From Rhizobium indicum (GTDB lineage Bacteria > Pseudomonadota > Alphaproteobacteria > Rhizobiales > Rhizobiaceae): a stretch of 64,000 nt of DNA. The position numbers were made by a program, and so were the translations under genes. This document shows, in pieces, positions 1 to 9,277 of the stretch. Numbering within the stretch: position 1 is the stretch's first letter; each line of letters begins with the position of its first letter. The stretch spans positions 1-64,000 of the forward strand of contig NZ_CP054021.1 in the NCBI RefSeq assembly GCF_005862305.2, written 5' to 3'. The notes beneath the pieces are model-generated. The model was not told the origin of the DNA and made no database searches. It was given only the letters and a program-made list of their open reading frames with translations.

Positions 1-694
1 GATCGGCGCGCAGTTTCGAGAGCGGCAGGTACTGGTCGGTGCGGTCTTCTTCGATCTCGCCCATCGGCATGGTTTCGATGACGGTCAGATCCATGCCGCG
101 GCCATGGGCGAAGCGCAGCAGCTCCGGCATCTCGGCATCGTTGAAATCCTTCAGCGCCACGGCGTTGAGCTTGACCTTCAGCCCGGCTTTCTGAGCCGCG
201 TCGATGCCTTCCATGACCTTGGCGAAATCGCCCCAGCGGGTGATCTTGCGGAACTTGTCGGGGTCGAGCGTATCCAGCGAGACGTTGATGCGGCGCACGC
301 CGCAATCATAGAGCTCCTCGGCATGGCGTGAAAGCTGAGAGCCGTTGGTGGTCAGCGTCAATTCGTCGAGGCCGGAGCCGATCTTCTGGCCGAGCTGGCG
401 AACCAGATACATGATGTTCTTGCGCACCAAGGGCTCGCCGCCGGTCAGCCTGATCTTGCTGACACCCTTGGTGATGAAGGCGGAACAGAGCCGGTCGAGC
501 TCTTCCAGCGTCAACAGATCCTTCTTTGGCAGGAAGGTCATATTCTCCGCCATGCAATAGGTGCAGCGGAAATCGCAGCGGTCGGTGACGGAGACGCGAA
601 GATAGGTGACCGCCCGCCCGAAGGGGTCGATCATCGGGTGTGCATCCGCCACTAGCGGCGATGCATTGCCTATCGTTCCGACTCTGGTGTTCAC
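1..694 (-). CDS. moaA: GTP 3',8-cyclase MoaA (molybdenum cofactor biosynthesis), 3' end outside window
   Basis: Radical-SAM enzyme that, with MoaC, converts GTP to cyclic pyranopterin monophosphate, the first step of molybdenum cofactor synthesis in the cytoplasm. The N-terminal 231 codons are present. The radical-SAM cluster motif C-x3-C-x2-C is seen in [15 protein letters not shown] near residue 42, followed by the SAM-binding stretch [10 protein letters not shown] and by [10 protein letters not shown] chose the GTG start at 694 because GGAGATACA lies just upstream and the protein then begins [20 protein letters not shown], as in rhizobial MoaA. The C-terminal part with the second 4Fe-4S cluster is beyond the window edge. 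The gene is divergent from the DUF971 gene. Confidence 0.95.
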   Translation of the reverse strand, partial: MNTRVGTIGNASPLVADAHPMIDPFGRAVTYLRVSVTDRCDFRCTYCMAENMTFLPKKDLLTLEELDRLCSAFITKGVSKIRLTGGEPLVRKNIMYLVRQLGQKIGSGLDELTLTTNGSQLSRHAEELYDCGVRRINVSLDTLDPDKFRKITRWGDFAKVMEGIDAAQKAGLKVKLNAVALKDFNDAEMPELLRFAHGRGMDLTVIETMPMGEIEEDRTDQYLPLSKLRAD

Positions 695-827
695 CTGTAT
701 CTCCGTACTCTCATCAATGTGGGCATATGCTATTGTCGCGTCAAGGGAAACAGCCCGCGCGAGCATGCCAATTTCAGCTTGCGCTGAAAAAGATCAACGC
801 CTACTCCTCGCATGAGAAGAGGACAAA

Positions 828-1205
828 ATGATGAGCGATATCTGGCCGAGCGAACTTCGCGTCTCGAAAGACAGGCAGCGGCTGGCGGTGACTTTCAATG
901 ACGGCCAGAGCTTCGACCTGTCGGCCGAGCTCTTGCGTGTGCTGTCGCCCTCGGCCGAGGTGCAAGGCCATGGGCCCGGGCAGAAGGTGACGGTGCCCGG
1001 CAAACGCAATGTTGCGATCATCTCGATGATGCCGACCGGCAATTACGCGGTCCGGATCGGCTTCGACGACATGCACGATACCGGCATCTACACCTGGACC
1101 TATCTGCGCGAGCTCGGCGAACGGGGCGCGGAGCTGTTTTCGGCCTACGAGAACGAGCTCAGCGAAAAGGGCATGAACCGCGATACGGCGGAGAAGCCGC
1201 GCTGA
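828..1205 (+). CDS. DUF971 / GBBH-like N-terminal domain protein
   Basis: Small 125-residue protein that is essentially one DUF971 domain, the fold found at the N-terminus of gamma-butyrobetaine hydroxylases. Visible signatures are WPSELRVSKDRQRLAVTF at the start and GNYAVRIGFDDMHDTGIYTW in the second half. In stand-alone form this domain is often encoded near Mo-cofactor or Fe-S genes, which fits the divergent moaA next door. No catalytic function is established. The start has GAGGACAAA in front of tandem ATG codons (828 and 831), so the first Met is uncertain by one codon. Confidence 0.85.
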   Translation: MMSDIWPSELRVSKDRQRLAVTFNDGQSFDLSAELLRVLSPSAEVQGHGPGQKVTVPGKRNVAIISMMPTGNYAVRIGFDDMHDTGIYTWTYLRELGERGAELFSAYENELSEKGMNRDTAEKPR

Positions 1206-1267
1206 CGCCCACGAGAGCGCCGCTATCACTTTCAAGAGACCCACAATTCCAGCCATCGGGGGGCCAT

Positions 1268-2458
1268 ATGGCGAAAACGAACGGAAAGAACTGGCTGCGC
1301 GCCAAGGGCAGCGCCAGCAGCAACAAGGTGACCTTCCTCGAACTGTTCTTCGACCTGGTCTTCGTCTTTTCGATCTCGCAGCTCTCGCATGCGCTCGCCG
1401 CCCACTACACGCCGCTCGGTGCCGCCGAAGCGGCGCTGATGACCTTCGCCGTCTGGTGGGTGTGGATCTTTACCGCCTGGGTGACGAACTGGCTCGATCC
1501 GGACAAGATGCCGGTGCGCGGCATGCTGGTGGCGCTGATGATGCTCGGGCTGCTGCTGTCTGCCTCCATCCCCGAGGCTTTCGGCGACAAGGGCCTGCTG
1601 TTTGCCGGCGCCTATGTGGCGATGCAGGTCGGGCGCTCGCTGTTTACGACCTATGCGATGACGCGCGTCGACCGCGCCAATACGCTGAATTTCGTCCGCA
1701 TCACCGCCTGGCTCGTGGCAGCAGGCGTCTTCTGGATCGCCGGCGGGCTGCTTGAGCATGAAGCCCGGCTGATTGCCTGGGTGATAGCGCTTGCGATCGA
1801 ATATGCCGGGCCGGCCGCGGGCTTTGCCGTGCCGGTGCTCGGCCGCTCGACGGCGCGGGACTGGGACGTTTCCGGCGCGCACATGGCGGAACGCTGTGCA
1901 CTCTTCGTCATCATCTGTCTCGGCGAAGCGATCCTCGTTTCCGGCCGCACCTTTGCGGAGCTGCCGTTCTCAGGACTGACCAACGTCGTCTTCGTCACCG
2001 CCTTCATCGGCACGGTCGCCATGTGGTGGCTCTACTTCCGCTTCGGCCACGGGCGCGCCGCCCACCGCATCGAGCATGAAGAGACGCCGGGCAGCCTGGC
2101 GCGGCAGGCCTTCACCTATGGGCATATCCCAATTCTTGCCGGCATCATCGTCCATGCGGTCGCGGTCGAGTTCATGTTCTCGCATCCGCATGAAACCGGC
2201 GATCTCGGAATCGCCGCCGCCGTGCTTGGCGGCTCCGGCCTGTTCCTGATCGGCAATCTCTGGTTCAAGGGCGCGACCAGCGGGCGGATGCCGCTCTCGC
2301 ATCTCGCCGGCCTGGTGTTTTTGATCCTGCTTGCCTTTGTCGCGCCCTTCATCGAGGTCTATCTGATGGGCATTCTGGCGACGCTGGTGCTGATCGTCGT
2401 CGCCGCCTGGGAATACCGCTCGCTGACGGGTACGGAGGCGGCGCCGACGCTGCATTGA
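1268..2458 (+). CDS. low temperature requirement protein A (LtrA) family membrane protein
   Basis: Polytopic inner-membrane protein of 396 residues with about eleven hydrophobic segments. It starts with the LtrA signature VTFLELFFDLVFVFSISQLSHAL near residue 20 and has the conserved AERCALFVIICLGEAILVSG segment near residue 210. LtrA was named from a Listeria mutant with impaired growth in the cold; its molecular function is unknown. GGGGGGCC precedes the ATG. It stands alone, with its stop three bases from the convergent MarR gene. Confidence 0.88.
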   Translation: MAKTNGKNWLRAKGSASSNKVTFLELFFDLVFVFSISQLSHALAAHYTPLGAAEAALMTFAVWWVWIFTAWVTNWLDPDKMPVRGMLVALMMLGLLLSASIPEAFGDKGLLFAGAYVAMQVGRSLFTTYAMTRVDRANTLNFVRITAWLVAAGVFWIAGGLLEHEARLIAWVIALAIEYAGPAAGFAVPVLGRSTARDWDVSGAHMAERCALFVIICLGEAILVSGRTFAELPFSGLTNVVFVTAFIGTVAMWWLYFRFGHGRAAHRIEHEETPGSLARQAFTYGHIPILAGIIVHAVAVEFMFSHPHETGDLGIAAAVLGGSGLFLIGNLWFKGATSGRMPLSHLAGLVFLILLAFVAPFIEVYLMGILATLVLIVVAAWEYRSLTGTEAAPTLH

Positions 2459-2461
2459 ACA

Positions 2462-2929
2462 TCAGTCCTCGTCGCGCAGATCTTTCAGCAGCATGGTGAT
2501 GATCCGCTCCATCGAATCGGCGGTCGCCATGCATTGCTCTATCGGCTCGTCCGACAGCACGCGATCGATGAGGCCGGTCTGGATGGCCATGGCTTCCTCA
2601 CTCAGCTTTTGACCCTCTGGCGTTAAATAGAGGCGCAGCACACGCTTGTCGCGTTCGTCATCGCGGCGAAGGATTAGACCGCGCTTTTCCATCTGCGGCA
2701 GCAGCATGCTCATATTGGAGCGGCCGACCAGCAGCTTGCGCGCCAGTTCCTGCTGCGAGATGCCTTCGAAACGATAGAGATTGACCAGGATATCGAGGTG
2801 CGGCGGCTTGATGTCGAGATCGGCAAGCGAGCGGGCCAGGGATTGTTGCATGAGCTGGCAGGCGCGAGCCACCGCGATCCAGCTGCGAAAACGCGGATGA
2901 TCCCAGGGAAGGGATTGATTTTTGTTCAT
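2462..2929 (-). CDS. MarR family transcriptional regulator
   Basis: Winged-helix repressor of 155 residues. The HTH region reads GISQQELARKLLVGRSNMSMLL around residues 75-97, followed by the wing with RRDDERDKRVLRLYLTPEG, the usual MarR DxRxxxLxLT pattern. It is divergent from the alpha/beta hydrolase gene with only 47 bases between the two starts. A perfect inverted repeat lies in that gap, which suggests autoregulation and control of the hydrolase. The ligand is unknown. Confidence 0.9.
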   Translation of the reverse strand: MNKNQSLPWDHPRFRSWIAVARACQLMQQSLARSLADLDIKPPHLDILVNLYRFEGISQQELARKLLVGRSNMSMLLPQMEKRGLILRRDDERDKRVLRLYLTPEGQKLSEEAMAIQTGLIDRVLSDEPIEQCMATADSMERIITMLLKDLRDED

Positions 2930-2942
2930 CGTTGTACTTTAT

Positions 2943-2958
2943 TGTTCAGTGTTGAACA
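2943..2958. promoter_or_regulatory. candidate MarR operator
   Basis: TGTTCA-GTGT-TGAACA is a perfect 6-bp inverted repeat with a 4-base centre in the 47-base divergent promoter region between the MarR gene and the hydrolase gene. MarR dimers typically bind palindromes of this size beside their own gene. The role is inferred from position and symmetry only. Confidence 0.55.
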
Positions 2959-2976
2959 GTATTTTGGAATCCCACT

Positions 2977-3957
2977 ATGGCAAACTTTGCGCTTAACGTC
3001 ACCCGCCTCGGGTTTTCGCTGCTGCAGGCGGTTTCTCCTGATCTGGCGGCCAGAGCGGCGTTCCAGCTGTTCTGCTGGACGCCGTCAGCAAGACCCAAGG
3101 GCACAAAGTCGAAGCTGGCGCATGCGGCGGGTGCGGCCCGGCTTGCCGGCGCCGAACGCTTTACCCTCCGGCTTGCCGGCGGGCGCCAAGCGCATGCCTA
3201 TCGGCTGAACGGCGGGGCAAGGGGCAAACGCAAGCGCTATCTGGTGACGCATGGCTGGGGATCGAGCGCGACATATATGGCCGAACTCATCTCGATGCTT
3301 GCGGCAACGGGCGCGGAGGTCGTGGCGCTCGATTTTCCCGGCCACGGCCGTTCCGGCGGGCGCTTCCTGCATATGGGGCTTGCGGTCGAGACGATCGCAG
3401 CGGCCGAGGCGCGCTTCGGCGCATTCGATGCGGCGATCGGCCATTCCTTTGGCGGCGCGGCGTTGATGGTCTCGGCGGCGGGCCTGCTGCCCAGCGTTGC
3501 GCCTGTTGGCGGCGACCGCCTAGTGCTGATCGGCGCGCCGAGCGAGATGGGCTGGCTGTTTACCGATTTCGGCCGGATGGTCGGTCTTCGCCCTGCGGCG
3601 CAAGCCACACTGGAGAATGAGGTCCATCGCGTCACCGGCCGGAGACTTGAGGATTTCGACGCCGGCGCGGCGGCGGGCGTCATCGGCCGGCCGGTGCTCG
3701 TCATCCATGCCGAGGAAGACAAGGAGGTGTCGTCTCTCCATGCCAGGCGCTATGGCGCGGCGGGGAAGGGCGTTCGGCTGTTCTGGGCGAACGGCTTCGG
3801 CCACCGGCGCATCATCGGCGCCGCACCGGTTCTTGCCGCGATCGCGGCGTTTCTCGGCGGCGATCGGGGCGTGGGTGAAGTGCCTGATGAAAGCATCAAA
3901 AAAGATGCGGAGATCATTCCGTTTTTTGAGCTTCCGGCAAGGCGCGCGGCATTGTAG
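2977..3957 (+). CDS. alpha/beta hydrolase
   Basis: Serine hydrolase of 326 residues. The oxyanion region THGWGSSATYM is near residue 91 and the nucleophile elbow GHSFGG has its Ser near residue 157. VLVIHAEEDKEV carries the likely acidic residue, and the GFGHRRI motif carries the catalytic His. There is no signal peptide, so it is probably cytoplasmic. The substrate cannot be read from the sequence. It is probably controlled by the divergent MarR protein. The next gene starts 37 bases after the stop in the same direction, so the two may be co-transcribed. Confidence 0.85.
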   Translation: MANFALNVTRLGFSLLQAVSPDLAARAAFQLFCWTPSARPKGTKSKLAHAAGAARLAGAERFTLRLAGGRQAHAYRLNGGARGKRKRYLVTHGWGSSATYMAELISMLAATGAEVVALDFPGHGRSGGRFLHMGLAVETIAAAEARFGAFDAAIGHSFGGAALMVSAAGLLPSVAPVGGDRLVLIGAPSEMGWLFTDFGRMVGLRPAAQATLENEVHRVTGRRLEDFDAGAAAGVIGRPVLVIHAEEDKEVSSLHARRYGAAGKGVRLFWANGFGHRRIIGAAPVLAAIAAFLGGDRGVGEVPDESIKKDAEIIPFFELPARRAAL

Positions 3958-3994
3958 CGTCCGTCGCGAAGATCAAGCCGCGGCGGGACGCCTC

Positions 3995-4606
3995 ATGAAA
4001 ATCATCAGCAGCATCGAAGAGCTCAATACGATTTATGGCGCCGGCCTGTCGCCGGCCTCCGTCACCAAGGTGACGAAGCAATTGACACCCCTCTATCGTG
4101 AGATGATCGAGATCTCACCGTTTGCGGCGCTTGCGACCGTCGGGCCGCAAGGGCTCGACTGTTCGCCGCGCGGCGATCTTGGCGGCGTGGTGCGCGTCGC
4201 TGACGACGAGACGCTGCATCTGCCGGATTGGCGCGGCAACAACCGCGTTGATTCGCTCTCCAACATCGTGCGCGATCCGCGCCTGGCGCTGATGTTCCTG
4301 ATCCCCGGCTCGAACACGACGATGCGCATCAACGGCCGTGGCGTCGTCTCCAACGACGAGGCGCTGCTTTCGAGCTTCGAGATGGACGGCAAACATCCGC
4401 GTACCGTCGTCGTCATTTCGATCGACGAGGTCTATTTCCAATGCGCGCGTGCCGTGATGCGGGCCGAACTCTGGAACGGAGAACACTTCGCCGATCCGGC
4501 GAAGCTACCGACGCCGGGACAGATGCTGAAGGCTGCGGTGGGTGATTTCGACCAGGAGACCTATGACCGGGAATGGCCGGGCAGAGCGGCGAAGACGATG
4601 TGGTAG
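3995..4606 (+). CDS. pyridoxamine 5'-phosphate oxidase family protein (FMN-binding split barrel)
   Basis: Protein of 203 residues of the PPOX-like flavin-binding split-barrel superfamily, close to the MSMEG_1061-type group. Visible conserved parts are the FAALATVGPQGLDCSPRGD strand pair, LPDWRGNNRVDSLSNI and DPRLALMFLIPG. Such proteins bind FMN or related cofactors; the substrate is unknown. I chose the ATG at 3995 because the homologous sequence begins at MKIISSIEELN; the frame is open further upstream but overlaps the hydrolase gene. Confidence 0.85.
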   Translation: MKIISSIEELNTIYGAGLSPASVTKVTKQLTPLYREMIEISPFAALATVGPQGLDCSPRGDLGGVVRVADDETLHLPDWRGNNRVDSLSNIVRDPRLALMFLIPGSNTTMRINGRGVVSNDEALLSSFEMDGKHPRTVVVISIDEVYFQCARAVMRAELWNGEHFADPAKLPTPGQMLKAAVGDFDQETYDREWPGRAAKTMW

Positions 4607-4640
4607 GGTGTGGTGCCGAGAAGCGGACACCCACCTCTCT

Positions 4641-4780
4641 TCCCTCATTCCTGTGCTTGTCACAGGAATCCAGTGCGCCCAAGTCCTTGGGTGCGGAAGA
4701 CATTTTCACGGTCGCAAAGAGTTATTCACCGCGCAGACGCGCGGTGGCTGGATTCCTGTGACAGGCACAGGAATGAGGGA
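4641..4780. repeat. rhizobial intergenic palindromic repeat (RIME-like), copy 1
   Basis: A 140-base intergenic element bounded by 33-bp inverted arms that differ at one position (left arm 4641-4673, right arm 4748-4780). Each arm contains a smaller palindrome, ATTCCTGTG...CACAGGAAT. A second copy in the opposite orientation lies at 32646-32781 and shares the internal sequence as well as the arms. This architecture matches the Rhizobium intergenic mosaic elements. No protein is encoded. Confidence 0.75.
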
Positions 4781-4903
4781 GCAAGCGGCTACCTCGTCCG
4801 TTCCCTCGGACTCCTGGCGGACGAGGGAGCCATCGGCGTGAACCGGACAACAGTCTAAGCCGTCACCTTGTGGTGACAGCGTGCGCACGGCGACCGATTA
4901 CCC

Positions 4904-5971
4904 TCACGTCTTATAGATCAGCCAGCTCTTGGTGAAATCCTTCTGCATGCCGTCCTGATAGAGGATGGTGCAGTTGCGGCCGGCATTCTTGGCGCCGTAA
5001 AGGGCGATGTCGGTCTTGCTATAGAGTTCGCCGGCATCCCCGGCGCTGGAGGCCATGCAGATGCCGATCGAGACGGTGACCGGACCGTAATTCACCCGCG
5101 TACGGGAATTTTTGAAGGGCGTCGTCTCCAGCGTGCGACGAATGCGCTCGGCGATCGCGGTCACTTCCTCGGGCGTGTTGCCATCGATGATGAGGGCGAA
5201 CTCCTCGCCGCCGGTGCGGGCAACGAAGATGTCACGGCGGACATTGCTGCGGATGACGGAGGCGACTGTGGCGAGCACCTTGTCACCGACCGGATGGCCG
5301 TAGGTGTCGTTGATCTTCTTGAAATTGTCGATGTCGCAGAGCAGCAGCGCCGTCACCGGCCGCATGCTCGAATTGTCGAAAATGGCGGCGAGGCGGTCGT
5401 CGAAGGCGCGGCGGTTGGAAAGGCGCGTCAGCGAGTCGGTGTTGGCGATGCGCTTGTATTCGTCGAGTTCCTTGCGGACCTGATCCATCTCCTGCGAGCG
5501 CTGGACGACGTCCTCGACGGTGCGTTCGCCATGCGCCATGGTGTCGCCGGTCGCCTGGCTCAGGAGATCGATAGCGTTTTCGATCAGTTCGACACTGGCA
5601 TTGCTCTTGGAGGTGATACGCTTGTGGGTCTCGCCGAGCAGTCTAGTGTAGCTTTCGAGCGAACTCTGCTCCTGCCTGAGAATGCGCAGCAGCCCATCGA
5701 GCTCGCCTGATATGCGCGTATGGGCATCATCGAAGACACGGGCCGGGCTGTGGGTGAAGTGCTGCGCGCCGAGCGCATCGAGTTCGGCCTGGGTCACTTG
5801 GCCGCCGAGGGCCGCAAGCTCGCGGGTCAGGGCTGGATTAGAGCCGATATAGGCCTCGTAGAAGAGTTGGTAATTGCGCGGTATCGGCGCGACGCCCATA
5901 GAGCGCATGGCATAGGTGATCTGACCCGCAACGTCGGGAACCGGCACCTTGGGCGCGACAGCCGTATTCAT
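4904..5971 (-). CDS. GGDEF-domain diguanylate cyclase
   Basis: Protein of 355 residues. It has an N-terminal helical region of about 170 residues without a recognised sensor domain, then a coiled-coil-like linker (ERTVEDVVQRSQEMDQVRKELDEY). A complete GGDEF domain begins at DSLTRLSNRRAFDD. The active-site motif is GGEEF (near residue 265), so it should make c-di-GMP from two GTP. DIDNFKKINDTYGHPVGD is also intact. No transmembrane helix or inhibitory RxxD site is obvious. It is transcribed alone. Confidence 0.92.
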   Translation of the reverse strand: MNTAVAPKVPVPDVAGQITYAMRSMGVAPIPRNYQLFYEAYIGSNPALTRELAALGGQVTQAELDALGAQHFTHSPARVFDDAHTRISGELDGLLRILRQEQSSLESYTRLLGETHKRITSKSNASVELIENAIDLLSQATGDTMAHGERTVEDVVQRSQEMDQVRKELDEYKRIANTDSLTRLSNRRAFDDRLAAIFDNSSMRPVTALLLCDIDNFKKINDTYGHPVGDKVLATVASVIRSNVRRDIFVARTGGEEFALIIDGNTPEEVTAIAERIRRTLETTPFKNSRTRVNYGPVTVSIGICMASSAGDAGELYSKTDIALYGAKNAGRNCTILYQDGMQKDFTKSWLIYKT

Positions 5972-6318
5972 CCGGCGAACTCCTCATATATTCAAAGGCA
6001 ATATTCTATTTGTTAGCTTAAATTTCTTGGGAAAAGATTAAAGCGATATATACCAAAGATTACATACGACAAATGCCCCATGGGGTAATACTTCGATCAG
6101 ACCTATGATTCTCCATGGAAAAACGTATCTTTACTGAGGCAGTGCATACTCGCTGAGCGGGTACAGTGTCTGAAAAACTTACAGTTCTTCTCTGCTGGAG
6201 ACCGTATTCATCTTGTCGACAGTTGGTTTTGGCCGTTTCGTATTGCAGTCTCGACATTTTGGGGATCGTATTTTCTGCAACGGACCCGATCTTGGCCCAC
6301 AAATCAGGGCGTGAGACC
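5972..6318. other. AT-richer intergenic region, no convincing gene
   Basis: About 350 bases between the divergent diguanylate cyclase gene and a small membrane-protein gene. The sequence is clearly more AT-rich than its surroundings and holds a perfect 10-base palindrome CCCCATGGGG at 6076-6085. Short open frames on both strands lack ribosome sites and resemble nothing I know. It probably carries the promoter of the diguanylate cyclase gene. Confidence 0.5.
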
Positions 6319-6525
6319 ATGGAAACCTCCCGTCATATTTCTTTCGCCATCCTGACCTTCACCGTCCTTGCCGCCGGCGTCTTGCTGCTGGAGCACACCG
6401 GCTTCTTCGCCGGCGCTTTCCGCACGGAGATCCTGGCAAGGGTCGATGCTGGGGCTGTGGTGAGCGTGGGCGAGGTGGTCACGGCGCGGAACATCAGCGC
6501 GTCGGATAAGGCGTCGGCACGGTAG
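6319..6525 (+). CDS. small single-span membrane protein, hypothetical
   Basis: Encodes 68 residues starting METSRHIS and followed by one hydrophobic segment (FAILTFTVLAAGVLLLEHTG), then a short polar C-terminal tail. It could be a membrane-anchored small protein or a poorly processed exported one. No family is recognised. The ribosome site is weak (GGGCGTGAG). The gene is convergent with the class I fumarase gene, with 20 bases between the stops. Coding status is plausible rather than proven. Confidence 0.4.
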   Translation: METSRHISFAILTFTVLAAGVLLLEHTGFFAGAFRTEILARVDAGAVVSVGEVVTARNISASDKASAR

Positions 6526-6545
6526 AGCAGGCGCAGCCTGCCCCA

Positions 6546-8153
6546 TCACCCCAAATTCAGTTCCTGGAAGAAATCATTGCCCTTGTCGTCGATGACAATA
6601 AAGGCGGGGAAGTTTTCGACTTCGATCTTCCAGACCGCTTCCATGCCGAGCTCGGGATATTCGAATACTTCAACCTTGCGGATACAGTCCTGGGCAAGAC
6701 GGGCGGCGGGGCCGCCGATCGAGCCGAGATAGAAGCCGCCGTGCTTCTTGCAGGCCTCTCGCACGGCGCGCGAGCGGTTGCCCTTGGCAAGCATCACCAT
6801 CGAGCCGCCGAAGGACTGGAACTGGTCGACGTAACTATCCATGCGCCCGGCCGTCGTCGGGCCGAAGGAGCCGGAGGCGTAGCCGGCAGGCGTCTTGGCG
6901 GGGCCGGCATAGTAGACCGGGTGGTTCTTCAGGTAATCGGGCATGCCTTCGCCCTTTTCCAGCCGTTCGCGGATCTTGGCATGGGCGAGGTCGCGGGCAA
7001 CGATGATGGTGCCGGTCAAGGACAGGCGGGTCTTGACGGGATGCCTGGAGAGTTCGGCGAGCACCTCGGCCATTGGCCGGTTGAGATCAATGCGCACCGT
7101 CGATTCCGACAGTTTCGCCTCGTCGATTTCGGGCATGTATTTCGACGGATCGGTTTCGAGCTGCTCGACGAAAATGCCGTCGCGGGTAATGCGGCCCTTG
7201 GCCTGACGGTCGGCGGAACAAGAGACGCCGAGGCCGATCGGCAGCGAGGCGCCGTGGCGGGGCAGGCGGATGACACGCACGTCATGACAGAAATACTTGC
7301 CGCCGAACTGGGCGCCGACGCCCATCTGCTGGGTCAGTTTGTGGATTTCCTTCTCCATCTCGATGTCGCGAAAAGCGTGGCCGCTCTCGGAACCTTCGGT
7401 CGGCAGTTCGTCGAGATAGCGGGTGGAGGCGAGCTTGACGGTTTTGAGGTTCATCTCGGCCGAGGTGCCGCCGATGACGATCGCCAGATGGTAGGGGGGA
7501 CAGGCTGCCGTCCCTAACGTCAGGATCTTCTCCTTAAGGAAGTCGATCATCCGGTCATGGGTCAGGAGCGAGGGCGTGCCCTGGTAAAGGAAGGTCTTGT
7601 TGGCCGAGCCGCCGCCCTTGGCGACGAAGAGGAATTCGTAGGCGTCGGTGCCTTCCTCGTAGATGTCGATCTGGGCCGGCAGGTTGTTTCTGGTGTTCTT
7701 TTCCTCGAACATTTTGACCGGCGCAAGCTGCGAGTAACGCAGGTTCTTCTTCTCGTAGGCGTCCATGACGCCGCGGGCCAGAGCTGCACCATCCTCGCCC
7801 TCGGTCCAGACCCTGCGGCCTTTCTTGCCCATGATGATCGCCGTGCCGGTATCCTGGCACATGGGCAGCACGCCGCCGGCGGCTATATTGGCGTTCTTCA
7901 GGAGATCGTAGGCGACGAAACGGTCATTGTCGGTCGCTTCGGGATCGTCGAGGATCGAGGCGAGCTGTTTCAGGTGGCCGGGGCGCAGCAGGTGGTTGAT
8001 GTCGGCAAAGGCGGTTTCGGCCAGCAGGCGGATGCCTTCCGGCTCGACGGTGAGGATCTCCTGGCCCTTGAACGTGTCGACCGAGACATGGTCGCCGCTG
8101 AGCTTGCGATAGGGGGTGGCATCCTTGCCGAGGGGGAAGAGATCGTCAGCCAT
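6546..8153 (-). CDS. class I fumarate hydratase (4Fe-4S)
   Basis: Iron-sulfur fumarase of 535 residues interconverting fumarate and L-malate in the TCA cycle. The N-terminal alpha domain carries the cluster-ligand motif [11 protein letters not shown] (Cys near residue 99) and the [16 protein letters not shown] segment. The C-terminal beta domain includes [14 protein letters not shown] and the closing motif [15 protein letters not shown]. Both domains are in one chain, as in E. coli FumA/FumB. An oxygen-stable class II fumarase is encoded 1.2 kb away on the same strand, so the two enzymes may serve different oxygen or iron states. Confidence 0.95.
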   Translation of the reverse strand: MADDLFPLGKDATPYRKLSGDHVSVDTFKGQEILTVEPEGIRLLAETAFADINHLLRPGHLKQLASILDDPEATDNDRFVAYDLLKNANIAAGGVLPMCQDTGTAIIMGKKGRRVWTEGEDGAALARGVMDAYEKKNLRYSQLAPVKMFEEKNTRNNLPAQIDIYEEGTDAYEFLFVAKGGGSANKTFLYQGTPSLLTHDRMIDFLKEKILTLGTAACPPYHLAIVIGGTSAEMNLKTVKLASTRYLDELPTEGSESGHAFRDIEMEKEIHKLTQQMGVGAQFGGKYFCHDVRVIRLPRHGASLPIGLGVSCSADRQAKGRITRDGIFVEQLETDPSKYMPEIDEAKLSESTVRIDLNRPMAEVLAELSRHPVKTRLSLTGTIIVARDLAHAKIRERLEKGEGMPDYLKNHPVYYAGPAKTPAGYASGSFGPTTAGRMDSYVDQFQSFGGSMVMLAKGNRSRAVREACKKHGGFYLGSIGGPAARLAQDCIRKVEVFEYPELGMEAVWKIEVENFPAFIVIDDKGNDFFQELNLG

Positions 8154-8409
8154 CGAAGTGACCTTTCTGGTAGGGCGTCGCTAGATTGGAACCGGTCTAA
8201 ATCCGCCGCCGGGCAAATGCAATCAGGATGCGGCGGACTCTGGAGTGGGCGGCCATGTCGTGTCGCGTTTTGCAGTCGGCACGTCACACACGGTAAGCGA
8301 GTGAAAGTAAAGGGGAAGTCGACATTTTTCGCGAAGCAGACGACTTCAGGTTGCCTTCCGGTCGAGGCCAGTTCATATTCCCGGCAGCGTTAACTTGCCG
8401 GGGCTTCCA

Positions 8410-9243
8410 ATGACAAATGCAAAGCCAACTGCTGTCGACGACCTTCTCGTTTTTTTCGAAGACAATTGGATCCGTGGGGATCTGCTGCGCCTCGCCAGTG
8501 ATCCCGAGGGAGCGGACATGTATGCTCGCTTCGTCAATGGCGTGCGTATCGACGCCAAACATGGGCCTGACCATGAAACGATCATCAAGGGCGAGTACGG
8601 AACCTTCAGAGTGAAGCCGGACGGCCACTTCGAATATGAGCTGGACTACACGCTCGACGTCGTGAAGAATTTAGGGAAATACGATCAGCTCATCGAGACG
8701 CTGAGCTACAAGATGTCCGATGGCTCAGGGGGCACGGACCTCGGCGTGCTGACCCTTGCGATCGACGGCGTCGACGTAGGCGAAAAATACCACGAAGTCC
8801 TGGATTTCGACGATATGGGCGTCACCTCGAGGGCGGATAATTTCTCTCTGCCTGACTACCGCAACTTTGCACTTTCGGTGAACGGCAGCCACGACCTGAC
8901 GCTTCTGAACGGGTATGTCTATGATACCATCCCGGGCGTCGACGCCATCACCGAGGACGGTTTCAGCGATACGGTCCTATTTCCAGGTTCCGCGCCCGTA
9001 AGCTTGAAAATGCTCGATGGCGGGGAGTTCACCTTTCAGAGCGTTTCGATTGCCGAATTGTCGGCAGCGCCCTTTCACCTGACGCTCACCGCCCTGAACG
9101 ATGGCCAGATCGTCTATCAGCAGGAGCTTGAAGTCACCGGCCCCACTCTCGAGGTCAATCTCGAAGACATTGAAGAAATCCGTTTCGATTTCATGGGCAA
9201 TTCCGTCGTGATGGACAATTTTTCGCTGTTTGCCTTGCTATAG
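8410..9243 (+). CDS. VCBS/cadherin-like domain protein, probably secreted
   Basis: Protein of 277 residues. Residues about 5-120 form one VCBS/cadherin-like beta-sandwich: an AVDDLL opening, GEYGTFRVKPDGHFEYELD, and SYKMSDGSGGTDLGVLTLAI. This type occurs in Rap adhesins and other substrates of rhizobial type I secretion (PrsDE). The remaining 150 residues look like another beta-sandwich, starting FDDMGV and ending VVMDNFSLFALL, the pattern of extracellular carbohydrate-binding domains. There is no Sec signal, consistent with type I export. I chose the ATG at 8410; a TTG 15 bases upstream is possible. It sits alone between the two fumarase genes. Confidence 0.6.
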   Translation: MTNAKPTAVDDLLVFFEDNWIRGDLLRLASDPEGADMYARFVNGVRIDAKHGPDHETIIKGEYGTFRVKPDGHFEYELDYTLDVVKNLGKYDQLIETLSYKMSDGSGGTDLGVLTLAIDGVDVGEKYHEVLDFDDMGVTSRADNFSLPDYRNFALSVNGSHDLTLLNGYVYDTIPGVDAITEDGFSDTVLFPGSAPVSLKMLDGGEFTFQSVSIAELSAAPFHLTLTALNDGQIVYQQELEVTGPTLEVNLEDIEEIRFDFMGNSVVMDNFSLFALL

Positions 9244-9277
9244 GCTGGAGGGAGTCGAGGAGTTGCGGCATATCCCC

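Noticed and set aside
5972..6318. Short open frames of up to 86 codons on both strands of the AT-rich gap
   Set aside because: No ribosome site, no recognisable domain, and base composition unlike the coding regions around it.
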